Positions 16,913 to 24,655 of a stretch of 32,717 bases of DNA are shown in pieces (within the stretch, counting starts at the first letter, position 1; every line of letters begins with the position of its first letter). The stretch lies in contig CAZSGE010000028.1 of assembly GCA_964606325.1 (NCBI GenBank), positions 1 to 32,717 on the forward strand, given 5' to 3'. The notes under the pieces were generated by a model. That model was not told the origin of the DNA. It saw nothing but the letters and a program-made list of their open reading frames with translations, and did not search any database. The DNA is from Berkiella sp964606325. GTDB lineage: Bacteria > Pseudomonadota > Gammaproteobacteria > Berkiellales > Berkiellaceae. Made by a program: the position numbers and the translations under genes.

Positions 16913-17473
16913 CTAAGTTGGCATGCTTCTTCTACAGGCTTTGCATATCAACTGCAAAATGAATGTTATAGTGCATAAGCTAAAAAAGCTGATACAAAAA
17001 TAGCTCATTAATTTATCTGTGTGCGATAACATAGAAATGCCAGCAACCACAAACATGATTGAAACTATTATAAAGACAACGAGTTTAAAATAACTTGTGC
17101 TGTCTGCTGCTTTAGCAAAAGTTTCTAATCGACTTGGGGCTTGATACTCTGGAGAACGTTCAAGTTTGCCTACAATTGAATTAAATTCACGATAATACCA
17201 AATGCACAATACAACTAAATACGCTAATAAAATACTTAGAATCGCAAAAGTGATGGCCCAAAATGGCCATGCAATATACTTATACATTGAGCGGGTAGCC
17301 ATCACAAATGGAACAGCTATCCAAGGAGAGCTAAAAGTGCTTAACTTTTTATGAAAAATTTCAATACTTTCCCTAACATCCTCTGAGTCGACAATATAAC
17401 CTTGATATAAAGTTTTTCCTTGTGCGTTTGTTTTAAATGTAACGCTATTTAACATTTTGAGCATGGCTGACAT
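16913..17473 (-). CDS. Integral membrane hypothetical protein (186 aa)
   Basis: I do not recognise this protein. It has at least three strong membrane segments: about 70-92 (WPFWAITFAILSILLAYLVV), 128-150 (YFKLVVFIIVSIMFVVAGIS) and 157-177 (YFCISFFSLCTITFILQLI). A weaker one lies near 50-60. The C-terminus is basic (CKACRRSMPT), predicted cytoplasmic. The ATG at 17471-17473 has AGAGAG upstream (TAAGAGAGAAAATATG). The stop codon lies against a degenerate copy of the dispersed palindrome near 16891-16917. Confidence 0.75.
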   Translation of the reverse strand: MSAMLKMLNSVTFKTNAQGKTLYQGYIVDSEDVRESIEIFHKKLSTFSSPWIAVPFVMATRSMYKYIAWPFWAITFAILSILLAYLVVLCIWYYREFNSIVGKLERSPEYQAPSRLETFAKAADSTSYFKLVVFIIVSIMFVVAGISMLSHTDKLMSYFCISFFSLCTITFILQLICKACRRSMPT

Positions 17474-17520
17474 ATTTTCTCTCTTAAATTAGATGGGAAC
17501 ATACCCCTTAGTTAATTAAA

Positions 17521-17539
17521 TTAGGGGTCAGACCCCTAA
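17521..17539. repeat. Dispersed palindrome, best copy
   Basis: TTAGGGGTCAGACCCCTAA: a perfect inverted repeat of nine bases per arm around a central A. It lies just beyond the stop of the coiled-coil gene at 17545 and is the best representative of the family. Confidence 0.85.
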
Positions 17540-17544
17540 GCTAT

Positions 17545-18729
17545 TTATCTCATCATTGGCATTGCCTGTGCTTGCAAAGCACGCTGATGTTGCTCTTGCG
17601 CTTCAAGAGCCTCTAATCTCTCTTGCTCTGCCTTAAATCTCTGTTCCTGTGCCTGGAGCTCTTGAGCAATTCTCTTCTCATTTTCTCTTTCAAGTAATTT
17701 CTTCTTCTGATCATTATCAATACTGATAATAACAGGATGCATTTCATTTACATGATTTAAGAGAGCTTGTCGTTGTGCAGAATTTGAGCCGTAACTAGTC
17801 AAATCTTCTTTAATAGCTTTAGATTTCTCCAAGAAATTGAGCAAAATTTTCATTTTTTTCATGCTATATTCATTCTTCAATACTTTCTGAGCCATTTTAA
17901 GAACTTCCTCGATTCGTTTTTCTTCTTCTATTTGAAGATCTTTGGATGCACCGTAACTTGGCAGAAATGTCTTCTTGCTATCATTTTCTTGATGATCATC
18001 TTGATTACGAAGTCGCGCATCTTCATTGCTTTGTACACGCTTTTGCGCTTCAATTTTTTGACGATCTGCAGCCTTTTGTTTTGCTTGGCGCGCTAACTCG
18101 TCTGCGCGTAGTCTTTCTTGACGCTCTTTTTCAAGTCTTTCTTGTTCTTTACGGGTATTATCTTCATCATTTTGCTTTGTTTGCATAGCATTAAAAACTG
18201 CTACTTTATTGGCGACAAATAGCATATTCTCATTGCTCGGCGGATTCGTTGGCGGGGTTGCTTGTGCAAACATCTTTTCTGCATATTCCAGCTTGGATAT
18301 AAAGTCTTGTCTTTGAACGCTAAGACTATGGCAAAGGTTATCTAAATCATTTTCATTAAAACTGAACGCTTTTGAAAGCGCAGTTCCTAGCTGCTGATAA
18401 GCCAATTGATAGTTATCATAGGCTTTCTTGGCCGCAGTAGTTGCTTTAGGCAATTTTTCATTGAATTCTTTTGTCTGATATACCGCTGCCATCGCTAAAG
18501 ATGACCAAGCTCCTAAACAGACAATATAAAGCGCATTGAATTTTTCAGGTAGTTTTTTATCGTTCACCAAAGCTTTTAATTCACTTTGTGCGCTAATCAT
18601 TTCTTGCTCATTCATAGATATTAATTTTTGTTGAAAGTTCGCCCTTAATATATCTTCTGTTCTTTTAGAAATGGTTTGCCCTAAAGATAATATCGTAGAT
18701 GGAACATTAGGGAAATTAAGTGTAAGCAT
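17545..18729 (-). CDS. Coiled-coil hypothetical protein (394 aa)
   Basis: This protein was not recognised. The N-terminal half (to about 170) is helical with a short hydrophobic patch (YIVCLGAWSSLAMAAVY). Long Gln/Glu/Arg/Lys-rich coiled coils cover about 190-240 (RKEQERLEKERQERLRADEL) and 335-390 (RENEKRIAQELQAQEQRF). It ends QAQAMPMMR. The ATG at 18727-18729 has AGAGG upstream. A GC-rich motif shared with the gene at 15156 lies about 57 bases upstream. Composition resembles effector-type scaffold proteins; no enzymatic motif was seen. Confidence 0.8.
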   Translation of the reverse strand: MLTLNFPNVPSTILSLGQTISKRTEDILRANFQQKLISMNEQEMISAQSELKALVNDKKLPEKFNALYIVCLGAWSSLAMAAVYQTKEFNEKLPKATTAAKKAYDNYQLAYQQLGTALSKAFSFNENDLDNLCHSLSVQRQDFISKLEYAEKMFAQATPPTNPPSNENMLFVANKVAVFNAMQTKQNDEDNTRKEQERLEKERQERLRADELARQAKQKAADRQKIEAQKRVQSNEDARLRNQDDHQENDSKKTFLPSYGASKDLQIEEEKRIEEVLKMAQKVLKNEYSMKKMKILLNFLEKSKAIKEDLTSYGSNSAQRQALLNHVNEMHPVIISIDNDQKKKLLERENEKRIAQELQAQEQRFKAEQERLEALEAQEQHQRALQAQAMPMMR

Positions 18730-19090
18730 ATAAACCTCTAATAGTATTAGTTAAATATAAAAATACTGAAAATACGATATTAAAGGGATGTCGGGGGCGT
18801 AAGATCGGTGCTTATGACGCGGCTTTTGATGGAGGTGTTAGGAATAGTGCAGTTACGCAATTTATTGATAACCTTTGCATATTTGATATTAATATACTGT
18901 CACGAAATGCCTTCTTTTGGCAATGCAGTTTATCGGGGATAAATGGAGTCAGCCCCACAGGAAAGCGATTAAAAACACTGATTTAACCAGAAAATGCATT
19001 AGCGCATAATTGTCTCTCACTTTTAAATCGCTTGATTTTTATTAATATATTCATTAATAATTGCGCTTCTTTTTTAAGGATAGTTGTCAT
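18730..19090. other. Intergenic region between divergent genes
   Basis: Contains the second copy of the GC-rich motif (18786-18813) and an open 42-codon ORF from 18814 to 18942 on the plus strand with a poor ribosome binding site. A weak palindrome-like stretch (GGAGTCAGCCCC) is near 18945. The Rpn-type nuclease begins at 19091. Confidence 0.4.
18786..18813 (-). promoter_or_regulatory. GC-rich motif shared upstream of minus-strand genes (copy 2)
   Basis: Plus-strand GATGTCGGGGGCGTAAGATC followed by GGTGC. See the partner at 15219. A shorter, possibly related stretch (GGCGGCATCTCGGTGACA) lies near 20925, upstream of the second double-glycine peptide gene. Confidence 0.35.
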
Positions 19091-20095
19091 ATGGAAGCGA
19101 CACATCGTTACGATTTAGGATTAAAGCAGCTCTTTTTACACCCTGAAATGATTCAATCTCTCATTCAAGGATTTATTTCACAGCCGTGGACTAAAGAATT
19201 AGATTTTGCAAGTTTACAGCCTTTGAACGCAAAGCATGTTACTCAAGATCTGCGTTCACGCGAAAACGATATAATTTGGAAAATTCGCGCCCAAGGACAA
19301 TGGCTTTATTTGATCTTTATTCTTGAGTTTCAATCTAGTATTGATAAATTCATGGCGGTTCGGCTTTTAACTTATTGCGGTTTAATTTATCAAGATTTAA
19401 TCAAATCAAAAACGAAGCTCAATAAATCAAAATCTCTACCGCCGGTGCTATCTCTTGTCTTTTACACAGGCGATCATCCCTGGAGTGCACCGTTAGATCT
19501 CAAAGAATGCCTAAACACCAACATCCCTGAAGCGTTGATGAAATTTCAACCACAGATGCAGTATTTACTCTTAGATGTGGGCAGAATAAACTTAAGCAAA
19601 TGTACGCTTCCTAGTGATAGTTTGATGCTATCGTTGATAGAGCTTGAAAAAGCTAGGAACATAGCTGAAACAACAGCTGCCATCAAAAGGGCAGCTAAAA
19701 ATTTAAATGGTAAAGTAGACAGCTTAAAGCGCGCTTTCCATATTTATGTAACCAGAGTGCTAAAACTACCCGAAAAATTTCCAACATCTGAAATAGAGCG
19801 ATTATGTGAGGGTGATATGTTATACGAACGTCATCAAAGATGGATCAAAGAAGAAAAAGAGCAAGGTAAACGTGAAGGCCTTCGCGAAGGGATCCGCGAA
19901 GGGATTCGTGAAGGGATTCGTGAAGGTGAGCAACAAGGCTTAAGGCGTGCTATTTCACATGTATGGGATAAATTATTTTCCTCATCGCTTCCGCAAGCTA
20001 TTCAACATAAGTTACTTACGGCTTCGTGTGAAGAGTTGGAACAAATTTTAGATAAAATTTTAGAAAAAAAATGTAGTGTTGAAGAACTAATATAA
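19091..20095 (+). CDS. Rpn/YhgA-family recombination-promoting nuclease-like protein
   Basis: This 334-aa protein belongs to the Rpn (PD-(D/E)xK) family of recombination-promoting nucleases, often labelled putative transposase. The start MEATHRYDLGLKQLFLHPEM is typical (HDxxFKxLF-like). The nuclease core appears as Asp60 in RENDIIWKI and Glu79-Phe-Gln81 in FILEFQSS, followed by the family's RLLTYCGLIYQDLI and PPVLSLVFYTGDHPWSAP. The C-terminus carries an REGI/REGL repeat that is characteristic of these proteins. The ATG at 19091 has AAGGA about ten bases upstream. These proteins cause DNA breaks and recombination, and could relate to nearby duplications, but no direct link is visible. Not a true transposon. 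Confidence 0.9.
   Translation: MEATHRYDLGLKQLFLHPEMIQSLIQGFISQPWTKELDFASLQPLNAKHVTQDLRSRENDIIWKIRAQGQWLYLIFILEFQSSIDKFMAVRLLTYCGLIYQDLIKSKTKLNKSKSLPPVLSLVFYTGDHPWSAPLDLKECLNTNIPEALMKFQPQMQYLLLDVGRINLSKCTLPSDSLMLSLIELEKARNIAETTAAIKRAAKNLNGKVDSLKRAFHIYVTRVLKLPEKFPTSEIERLCEGDMLYERHQRWIKEEKEQGKREGLREGIREGIREGIREGEQQGLRRAISHVWDKLFSSSLPQAIQHKLLTASCEELEQILDKILEKKCSVEELI
19871..19930 (+). repeat. 12-bp tandem repeat in the Rpn gene
   Basis: Five units of about CGCGAAGGGATT encoding Arg-Glu-Gly-Ile/Leu, in frame. Copy-number variation is expected in this family's C-terminus. Confidence 0.9.
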
Positions 20096-20128
20096 TGGTG
20101 GCAGTCCCCTAATCTTATCAAAGGGGGC

Positions 20129-20321
20129 TGACCACATCGTTTCAAATTGAAGGGTTAGTATTTAAAGTAAGCAAAAGTTCCTAAAGCTAAACTAACTGGT
20201 ATACCTGCTACCGCACCTACTAAACCGCCAGAAAAACCAAAGGGAAGGCTAAGATAGTTAAACACGCTTTCAGAGTTATATCCTGCTAGCATTTCAACGC
20301 CTCCTAAAAACAATGAAACGG
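20129..20321. repeat. 193-bp duplicated segment, copy 2
   Basis: Counterpart of 14804-14996 with about 15 differences and no gaps. Sequence to the right of 20321 is unrelated to copy 1, marking the duplication or recombination breakpoint. Confidence 0.9.
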
Positions 20322-20397
20322 CTACAGGGCAACGATAGATTTTCCCTATCTTGAAATTCTTGGTGTAGGGTGGTTGCAAAACATACTTGAAAACCAC
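20155..20397 (-). pseudogene. 3' remnant of duplicated double-glycine peptide gene
   Basis: The last 53 codons (from SLFLGG to YFKY) match the peptide at 14830 with six residue differences. The double-glycine leader and the first third of the mature region are missing; the upstream part (VFKYVLQPPYTKNFKIG) is unrelated and starts with a GTG. The remaining substitutions are largely conservative, so the decay may be recent. It may be a remnant or a source cassette. Confidence 0.75.
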
Positions 20398-20465
20398 TAC
20401 CGGTTAAAGTTTTAATAGTGTCCAGTTATTGTAATCGTAGCGTAAAATTCGATTGAGTTTTCGGT

Positions 20466-20494
20466 AAAAGGTAAGCAGCTAGTGCTTACCTTTT
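20466..20494. terminator. Intrinsic terminator-like hairpin
   Basis: Perfect 12-bp stem AAAAGGTAAGCA / TGCTTACCTTTT with loop GCTAG, with A/T runs both sides. It lies about 30 bases beyond the stop of the minus-strand peptide gene at 20525. Confidence 0.85.
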
Positions 20495-20524
20495 GGATAA
20501 AAAATCAAATTTTGATATCATCCG

Positions 20525-20776
20525 TTATAAACCTAAGTAGCACATATCCCCAAGAACGTTTACAAATGGATTAGACCCATTGCCTTGTGTTTGTGTCATT
20601 AAATTTATTGAGTTACTATTATCATTAGCTGGAAGCAATAAATATAATGTAGCATATGTACCAATAATGGCAGCATAATATCCTAGAAAAAATGCCACAC
20701 AGGATTTATCGTAATATGGATTTTCAATTATGCCACCATTCACAATTATCTGTTCATCAATGTTAAGTGCTCTCAT
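20525..20776 (-). CDS. Second double-glycine-leader peptide
   Basis: This 83-aa protein has a 15-residue leader, MRALNIDEQIIVNGG, with the double-glycine cleavage pattern seen in class II bacteriocins and related peptides. The predicted mature part (68 aa) has a hydrophobic helix (CVAFFLGYYAAIIGTYATLY) and two cysteines, one near each end (DKSC, DMCYLGL), which could form a disulfide. The ATG at 20774-20776 has AGAGG six bases upstream. It is unrelated in sequence to the peptide at 14830 apart from the leader type. A strong terminator hairpin follows. No transporter is visible nearby. Antibacterial or signalling function is inferred from the leader only. Confidence 0.7.
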   Translation of the reverse strand: MRALNIDEQIIVNGGIIENPYYDKSCVAFFLGYYAAIIGTYATLYLLLPANDNSNSINLMTQTQGNGSNPFVNVLGDMCYLGL

Positions 20777-21233
20777 AAATAACCTCTTGCTGTTTGCTTA
20801 ATATCTATATATGGTAAAAATAAAATTTTAGATGTACATAGCATTATATTTATTCGAAGAATAAGTAAATTCTTTGATAAAAATAAAAAATGATATGCAG
20901 ACTTAGAAGTATTAGCGCGGGGCGGCATCTCGGTGACATTCCTGTGCTCTTTAGGAGTGTCTTTTGGATTAAAATAAGTTTGTAAACGTAACATAAATTT
21001 ACCTAATGTTGTTCAATTCGCGGATAGTTTTTCTTGCACAACAAACAAACGTGTTACTACAAGTTCAAACGTATCGTTAGCCAGCACTATAACAATATTC
21101 GCCTTAGATTTATATTCGATAGACTACCGCTAGTCAGTTTATATTCGCTGGTTATCTTATCTGAATTGTTTTAGTGATTCAGGAAAGGTGCACTATGCAT
21201 TTGTAAATGAGGCGTCAAAACCCTAATTTGAAC
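20777..21233. other. Intergenic region, no supported gene
   Basis: AT-rich spacer. It includes a 31-codon plus-strand ORF near 20873 and a short frame ending FIFAGYLI near 21135-21164, neither with convincing starts. I see no clear RNA gene. Confidence 0.4.
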
Positions 21234-21560
21234 TCAAGGTGGTGCCGCCAGCGGATCGACATGGACAATTTTACCGTCCTTATTATATCTAAAATAAACG
21301 GTGTTACCGCTTAAATCATTAGTGTAATAAATCTGGTTACCATTTCTATCACGATACGAATACGCATCATTGGGATTGAAACTAGAACCATCAACAAAAG
21401 GGTTATAATAGCCATAGTTTTGTTGAATGATGACACTGCCGTTGTAATAATTGGGATGATTATTTTTGTAATTTTGAATTCGACTACCATCCCCACGAAC
21501 AGCTAAGGCGTCTACTGCAATTAAAAGGCTAAAGATAAAAACAAGGGGTTTGGTACGCAC
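21234..21560 (-). CDS. Small secreted Tyr/Asn-rich protein (108 aa)
   Basis: The N-terminus MRTKPLVFIFSLLIAVDALA is a Sec signal peptide with predicted cleavage after DALA. The mature part is rich in Tyr, Asn and Gly (YNGSVIIQQNYGYYNPF) and the C-terminal half has short hydrophilic strands (SGNTVYFRYNKDGKIV). The start is GTG at 21558-21560, with AAGGA nine bases upstream. The composition suggests an extracytoplasmic or surface protein. No family recognised. Confidence 0.75.
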   Translation of the reverse strand: MRTKPLVFIFSLLIAVDALAVRGDGSRIQNYKNNHPNYYNGSVIIQQNYGYYNPFVDGSSFNPNDAYSYRDRNGNQIYYTNDLSGNTVYFRYNKDGKIVHVDPLAAPP

Positions 21561-21623
21561 GACAATACTTCCTTAGTTTTAATGTTATTTTATTAGACAA
21601 GTGTAAATTAAAAAAGGTTCCCT

Positions 21624-21666
21624 GGGATCAGAACCCTAATCAGGGCAACTAGGGAGTCTGATCTCT
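21624..21666. repeat. Two degenerate palindrome copies at a gene end
   Basis: GGGATCAGAACCCT (21624-21637) and AGGGAGTCTGATCTCT (21651-21666). The second reaches the stop codon of the 603-aa gene at 21665. Confidence 0.55.
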
Positions 21667-23476
21667 ATTTGGTCTGTTTTTTAGGGCGCTTCATTTCAGG
21701 TTCCTCAGGTATTGGCACACCTGGTTCAGGATTTATTTCAGATTCAAGCGCAAGCGCAGGCATAGCTTTAGCATAAGCTGCGCCTGAGATGATGGATTTG
21801 GCACGTTTTTCCTTAATCGGTGCTTTTTGAGCCTCCAAAATGGCTTTATCTAAAGTATCAATTATATTTTTAAAGGGACTTAAACTAACAAAGCTAATGC
21901 TACTAAACACTTTATCGATATGGGATTTGCTTGTTAACAGATAAAGATCAGCAAATCTTTTTGATATTTCATTTACTTTTAATGGGAACAATCTATGTAT
22001 GATTGGATATTCTTCTTGCAACATGGTTTCGGCACGTTTATATGCCATCTCCTTTGCTTGCCTCAATTGCTCATCTTTCACCAAACCTGTACTATCGATA
22101 AAGGCAACAATATGCTCGTTGCCAGAACGTAATTGATATTTAAGTTTGATATATGCTAACAAAACAGGATCAGGTCCTAAATGTTTCTTAGAGGGATCAT
22201 CATATTGAGCCACATAAGCTTTCAAGAACGAAAATTTATCCTCTCTGGCCCAGTCTTTTTGAATCAGTCTTGCACAGTATTGCGCCCACCGCTGCGCTTC
22301 TTTGGGTTCCTTCTTCATGTTTATGGCAGCCTGATAAAACCTTGCGTAAAGTGCGCTTAGCAAAACAGATTTGGAACATGAACTCCATGTGCAATTCTCA
22401 CCAAACTGTGCTTGTAACGGGATATGCCCTATTTTTTTCATCTTTAGCTTTTTTTTCAAATCTTCAGTAAAGGCTTCTATGGATGTAATTGGATCACCTG
22501 GCTGTGTAATGCTTTTATTCGCAATATCCGTTGCAACTTGTTCCCTCGTTTTAGCATCAGCCCCTAATTGAAAAATTTCTACACCTTGATCTTTGGGTCG
22601 ATCTTTATCTGCTATAAGACAAATATCATTAAACATCGCAACACTAATGGCATGCCAGCCTTCTGCGCTTGTTTTAAGTGAAGGCGCAAGCAAGAGTACT
22701 TGATTATCCTTTGCATGGGTTTTAACGCTATCAACATCCGAAGAATATATTGCTTCATTCACATCCTGTGCAACAAAATTCAATACCTTATCTAATGACG
22801 TTACGTCTAATCCCTTAAATTCTGGATCTAACAATAGTTGTTTTTCCAGTTCATCTCTATTCTCTTTTAAATATCGATTGAATGAGCTGGCCATTTGCGG
22901 AATCATCAAACTTTGATTCCCTAGGTGTAAATTAAACTCAAATCCATCCTGTTGTGTTCTACCAGCAAAATCAAAACGATGCGCTAATAGTGATTTGCTG
23001 CGCATTGTGTTTAATGTGTTATAAAATTTAGCATAATTTTTATCTTTATCCGTTGGTCGTGGAAAATGATCAAACTGGTCACTTTTCGCTAATCCTTCTA
23101 AATAGGAACCCAACGCCGCATCAACACTATTACCCTCTTGATTTAAATATCTTCGTACACTCTCCATCTTAGAAATAACTTCTTTATATTCAGCATCCGT
23201 AACATTACGTTGACCATTGATCACTTTAGTAGATTCTTCAATGAATTTGTACCAAGCAAGTTGATCATTAAGCTCTTGTTCTCTCTTTTTTTGAGCTTCC
23301 TTGGCTGCTAGCTCCTGCTGTTTGAATTCCTCTGCAAGTCGACTCATCCTTTCTTCATGCTCACGTTGCATTTTTGCTCCCTGCTCTTTTATTTTTTCTA
23401 GCTCTCTAGCATGTTCTTCCTCACGCTTGCGCGCTTGTTCATTTAATTCCTTCATATATTCATCAAAGTCTTTCAT
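21665..23476 (-). CDS. Coiled-coil protein with possible clan-CE cysteine-protease-like core
   Basis: This 603-aa protein is a putative effector. A coiled coil covers residues 1-75 (EEEHARELEKIKEQGAKMQR). Residues about 250-385 show a possible H...D...Q...C arrangement: EGWHAISVAMF with His275, LIADKDRP with Asp290, then IPLQAQFGENCTWSS with Gln357 and Cys362 at the start of a helix. This order resembles clan CE (YopJ-type acetyltransferases and Ulp/SUMO proteases), but spacing is only approximate. A helical C-terminal half follows, ending KRPKKQTK, a nuclear-localisation-like tail. I chose the ATG at 23474-23476 because GGAG lies seven bases upstream; an ATG 12 bases earlier has no ribosome binding site. 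A degenerate palindrome marks the 3' end. The protein is certain, the enzymatic reading is tentative. Confidence 0.75.
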   Translation of the reverse strand: MKDFDEYMKELNEQARKREEEHARELEKIKEQGAKMQREHEERMSRLAEEFKQQELAAKEAQKKREQELNDQLAWYKFIEESTKVINGQRNVTDAEYKEVISKMESVRRYLNQEGNSVDAALGSYLEGLAKSDQFDHFPRPTDKDKNYAKFYNTLNTMRSKSLLAHRFDFAGRTQQDGFEFNLHLGNQSLMIPQMASSFNRYLKENRDELEKQLLLDPEFKGLDVTSLDKVLNFVAQDVNEAIYSSDVDSVKTHAKDNQVLLLAPSLKTSAEGWHAISVAMFNDICLIADKDRPKDQGVEIFQLGADAKTREQVATDIANKSITQPGDPITSIEAFTEDLKKKLKMKKIGHIPLQAQFGENCTWSSCSKSVLLSALYARFYQAAINMKKEPKEAQRWAQYCARLIQKDWAREDKFSFLKAYVAQYDDPSKKHLGPDPVLLAYIKLKYQLRSGNEHIVAFIDSTGLVKDEQLRQAKEMAYKRAETMLQEEYPIIHRLFPLKVNEISKRFADLYLLTSKSHIDKVFSSISFVSLSPFKNIIDTLDKAILEAQKAPIKEKRAKSIISGAAYAKAMPALALESEINPEPGVPIPEEPEMKRPKKQTK

Positions 23477-23565
23477 AGAGTTCTCCATACATTTGAATAT
23501 ACTTTTGTCTTTTGATATATATGAGCAGCTAAAAGTTCAATGAAAGGTGACCTATAAACAAAGAC

Positions 23566-23578
23566 GGGACCAGACCCT
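23566..23578. repeat. Dispersed palindrome, degenerate (GGGACCAGACCCT)
   Basis: Shortened copy in the spacer between the 603-aa gene and the GNAT gene. Confidence 0.5.
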
Positions 23579-23602
23579 GAGCTATGCCCAGAAGTTTTTT
23601 AT

Positions 23603-23640
23603 AAAAAATCTAGATATTTCAAAGGAATGCTAGATTTTTT
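23603..23640 (-). terminator. AT-rich hairpin at the end of the GNAT gene
   Basis: 11-bp stem AAAAAATCTAG / CTAGATTTTTT with a 16-base loop. It overlaps the stop codon of the minus-strand GNAT gene (23630-23632) and has T runs on both sides. Confidence 0.6.
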
Positions 23641-24616
23641 TTATGAACCATAGGTTTAAATCATCATCGACACAATAACTTTGGCCTGGAACAACGCTTT
23701 GGTATTGATAGGTTATACCCCTACCATCAGGGATATAACCTCTTTTTATATACATCTTTTGTGCTTGACCATAATCAGCATATAACCCAAACCCTATGCC
23801 TACGCTTTTACTCAAACTGGCCGCTTGTTTTTCGGCGACATCCAGTAATTGCGATCCAATACCTTTATTTCTGAATTGTGGCAATACATTTAAATCATTC
23901 ACCTCAGGGATATTTTGTTCATTAAAAGTCCGATAAGATGAATTTAGATTTAAAGTAACATATCCTGCAAAACTATCATTTAAATAGGCACACCATACGT
24001 AGCGTTTTTTACTTTTTTGATCTTCCAAGTATGCATCAAAAAGGGATGCAGGCTTATTCCAACCTATATTCTTAAACGCCGTTACAATGTCTGAAACATC
24101 ATTTTTCGTCATCAATCTAATCACCACTTCGTGATCTAGCCTTGTTTGCTTATCAACATTTTTTTCTAGATAACACATGATATGATCAGGGCCATAAGTC
24201 ATCAATTCGAAAAGCGGTTTAAAACCATTACGTTCATAAAACTGATAGGTTTTTAAATAATGCGGATCATGATGCTTTGGGCTTAACGTCTCAACTGTGA
24301 TCGTATTTACCTTTTGCTCAAAACAGTAGTTTTGTGCAATCTGTAACAATTGTGTCCCAACGCCTTGATGATGAAAAGATTTATCAACAGCCATCCAATA
24401 AATATTGGCATTATTTGGAAACGGAAATTCAAGAACAATTAAACCAACGAAATTATTCTCTAATTTTGCACAAAATGAAGTACGTTCCAAACATCCTTTA
24501 GCATAACGCTCATTGGCCTCTGGAATACCAAACCATTCTGGCAAACTGGCAGTTAATTGACGACAGGCTTTTTCAGCCATAAGAGGATCAATACCTTGAG
24601 TGATAATATTTTTCAT
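23630..24616 (-). CDS. Double GNAT-family N-acetyltransferase
   Basis: This 328-aa protein carries two GNAT domains in tandem. Domain 1 (about 1-150) has the acetyl-CoA motif A, VDKSFHHQGVGTQLLQIA (Gln84-Gly-Val-Gly87). Domain 2 (about 160-325) has VLPQFRNKGIGSQLLDVAEK (Arg249 to Gly254). Both share the usual NAT layout with a C-terminal FYERNGF/YIKRGYI segment. It probably acetylates a small molecule or protein amine; substrate unknown. The ATG at 24614-24616 has AGGGATG about eight bases upstream. It stands alone between palindrome copies. Fused GNATs are known; no resistance phenotype can be assigned. Confidence 0.9.
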   Translation of the reverse strand: MKNIITQGIDPLMAEKACRQLTASLPEWFGIPEANERYAKGCLERTSFCAKLENNFVGLIVLEFPFPNNANIYWMAVDKSFHHQGVGTQLLQIAQNYCFEQKVNTITVETLSPKHHDPHYLKTYQFYERNGFKPLFELMTYGPDHIMCYLEKNVDKQTRLDHEVVIRLMTKNDVSDIVTAFKNIGWNKPASLFDAYLEDQKSKKRYVWCAYLNDSFAGYVTLNLNSSYRTFNEQNIPEVNDLNVLPQFRNKGIGSQLLDVAEKQAASLSKSVGIGFGLYADYGQAQKMYIKRGYIPDGRGITYQYQSVVPGQSYCVDDDLNLWFIKKI

Positions 24617-24640
24617 AAGTTAGCATCCCTGCGCAAACTT

Positions 24641-24655
24641 AGGGGTCAGGCCCCC
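24641..24655. repeat. Dispersed palindrome, AGGGGTCAGGCCCCC
   Basis: Overlaps the stop codon of the minus-strand gene starting at 24646. Confidence 0.6.

Noticed and set aside
18814..18942. 42-codon hydrophobic plus-strand ORF
   Set aside because: Ribosome binding site poor and no homologue within the window; insufficient evidence to call a gene.
19091..20095. Rpn-family gene as a true insertion sequence
   Set aside because: No terminal inverted repeats or target duplications seen; Rpn proteins are nucleases, not classical IS transposases.
20773..20994. 73-codon minus-strand ORF overlapping the start of the second double-glycine peptide gene
   Set aside because: No good ribosome binding site, lies in the leader region of a better supported gene, and its composition looks non-coding.
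21117..21164. Short plus-strand frame ending FIFAGYLI, reminiscent of the FAGYS micropeptides
   Set aside because: Only about a dozen codons follow the previous in-frame stop and there is no start codon; the match is limited to FAGY and may be chance.
23940..23980. SFAGY string in the GNAT protein
   Set aside because: It is internal to a normal GNAT strand, not C-terminal, so unrelated to the micropeptide family.
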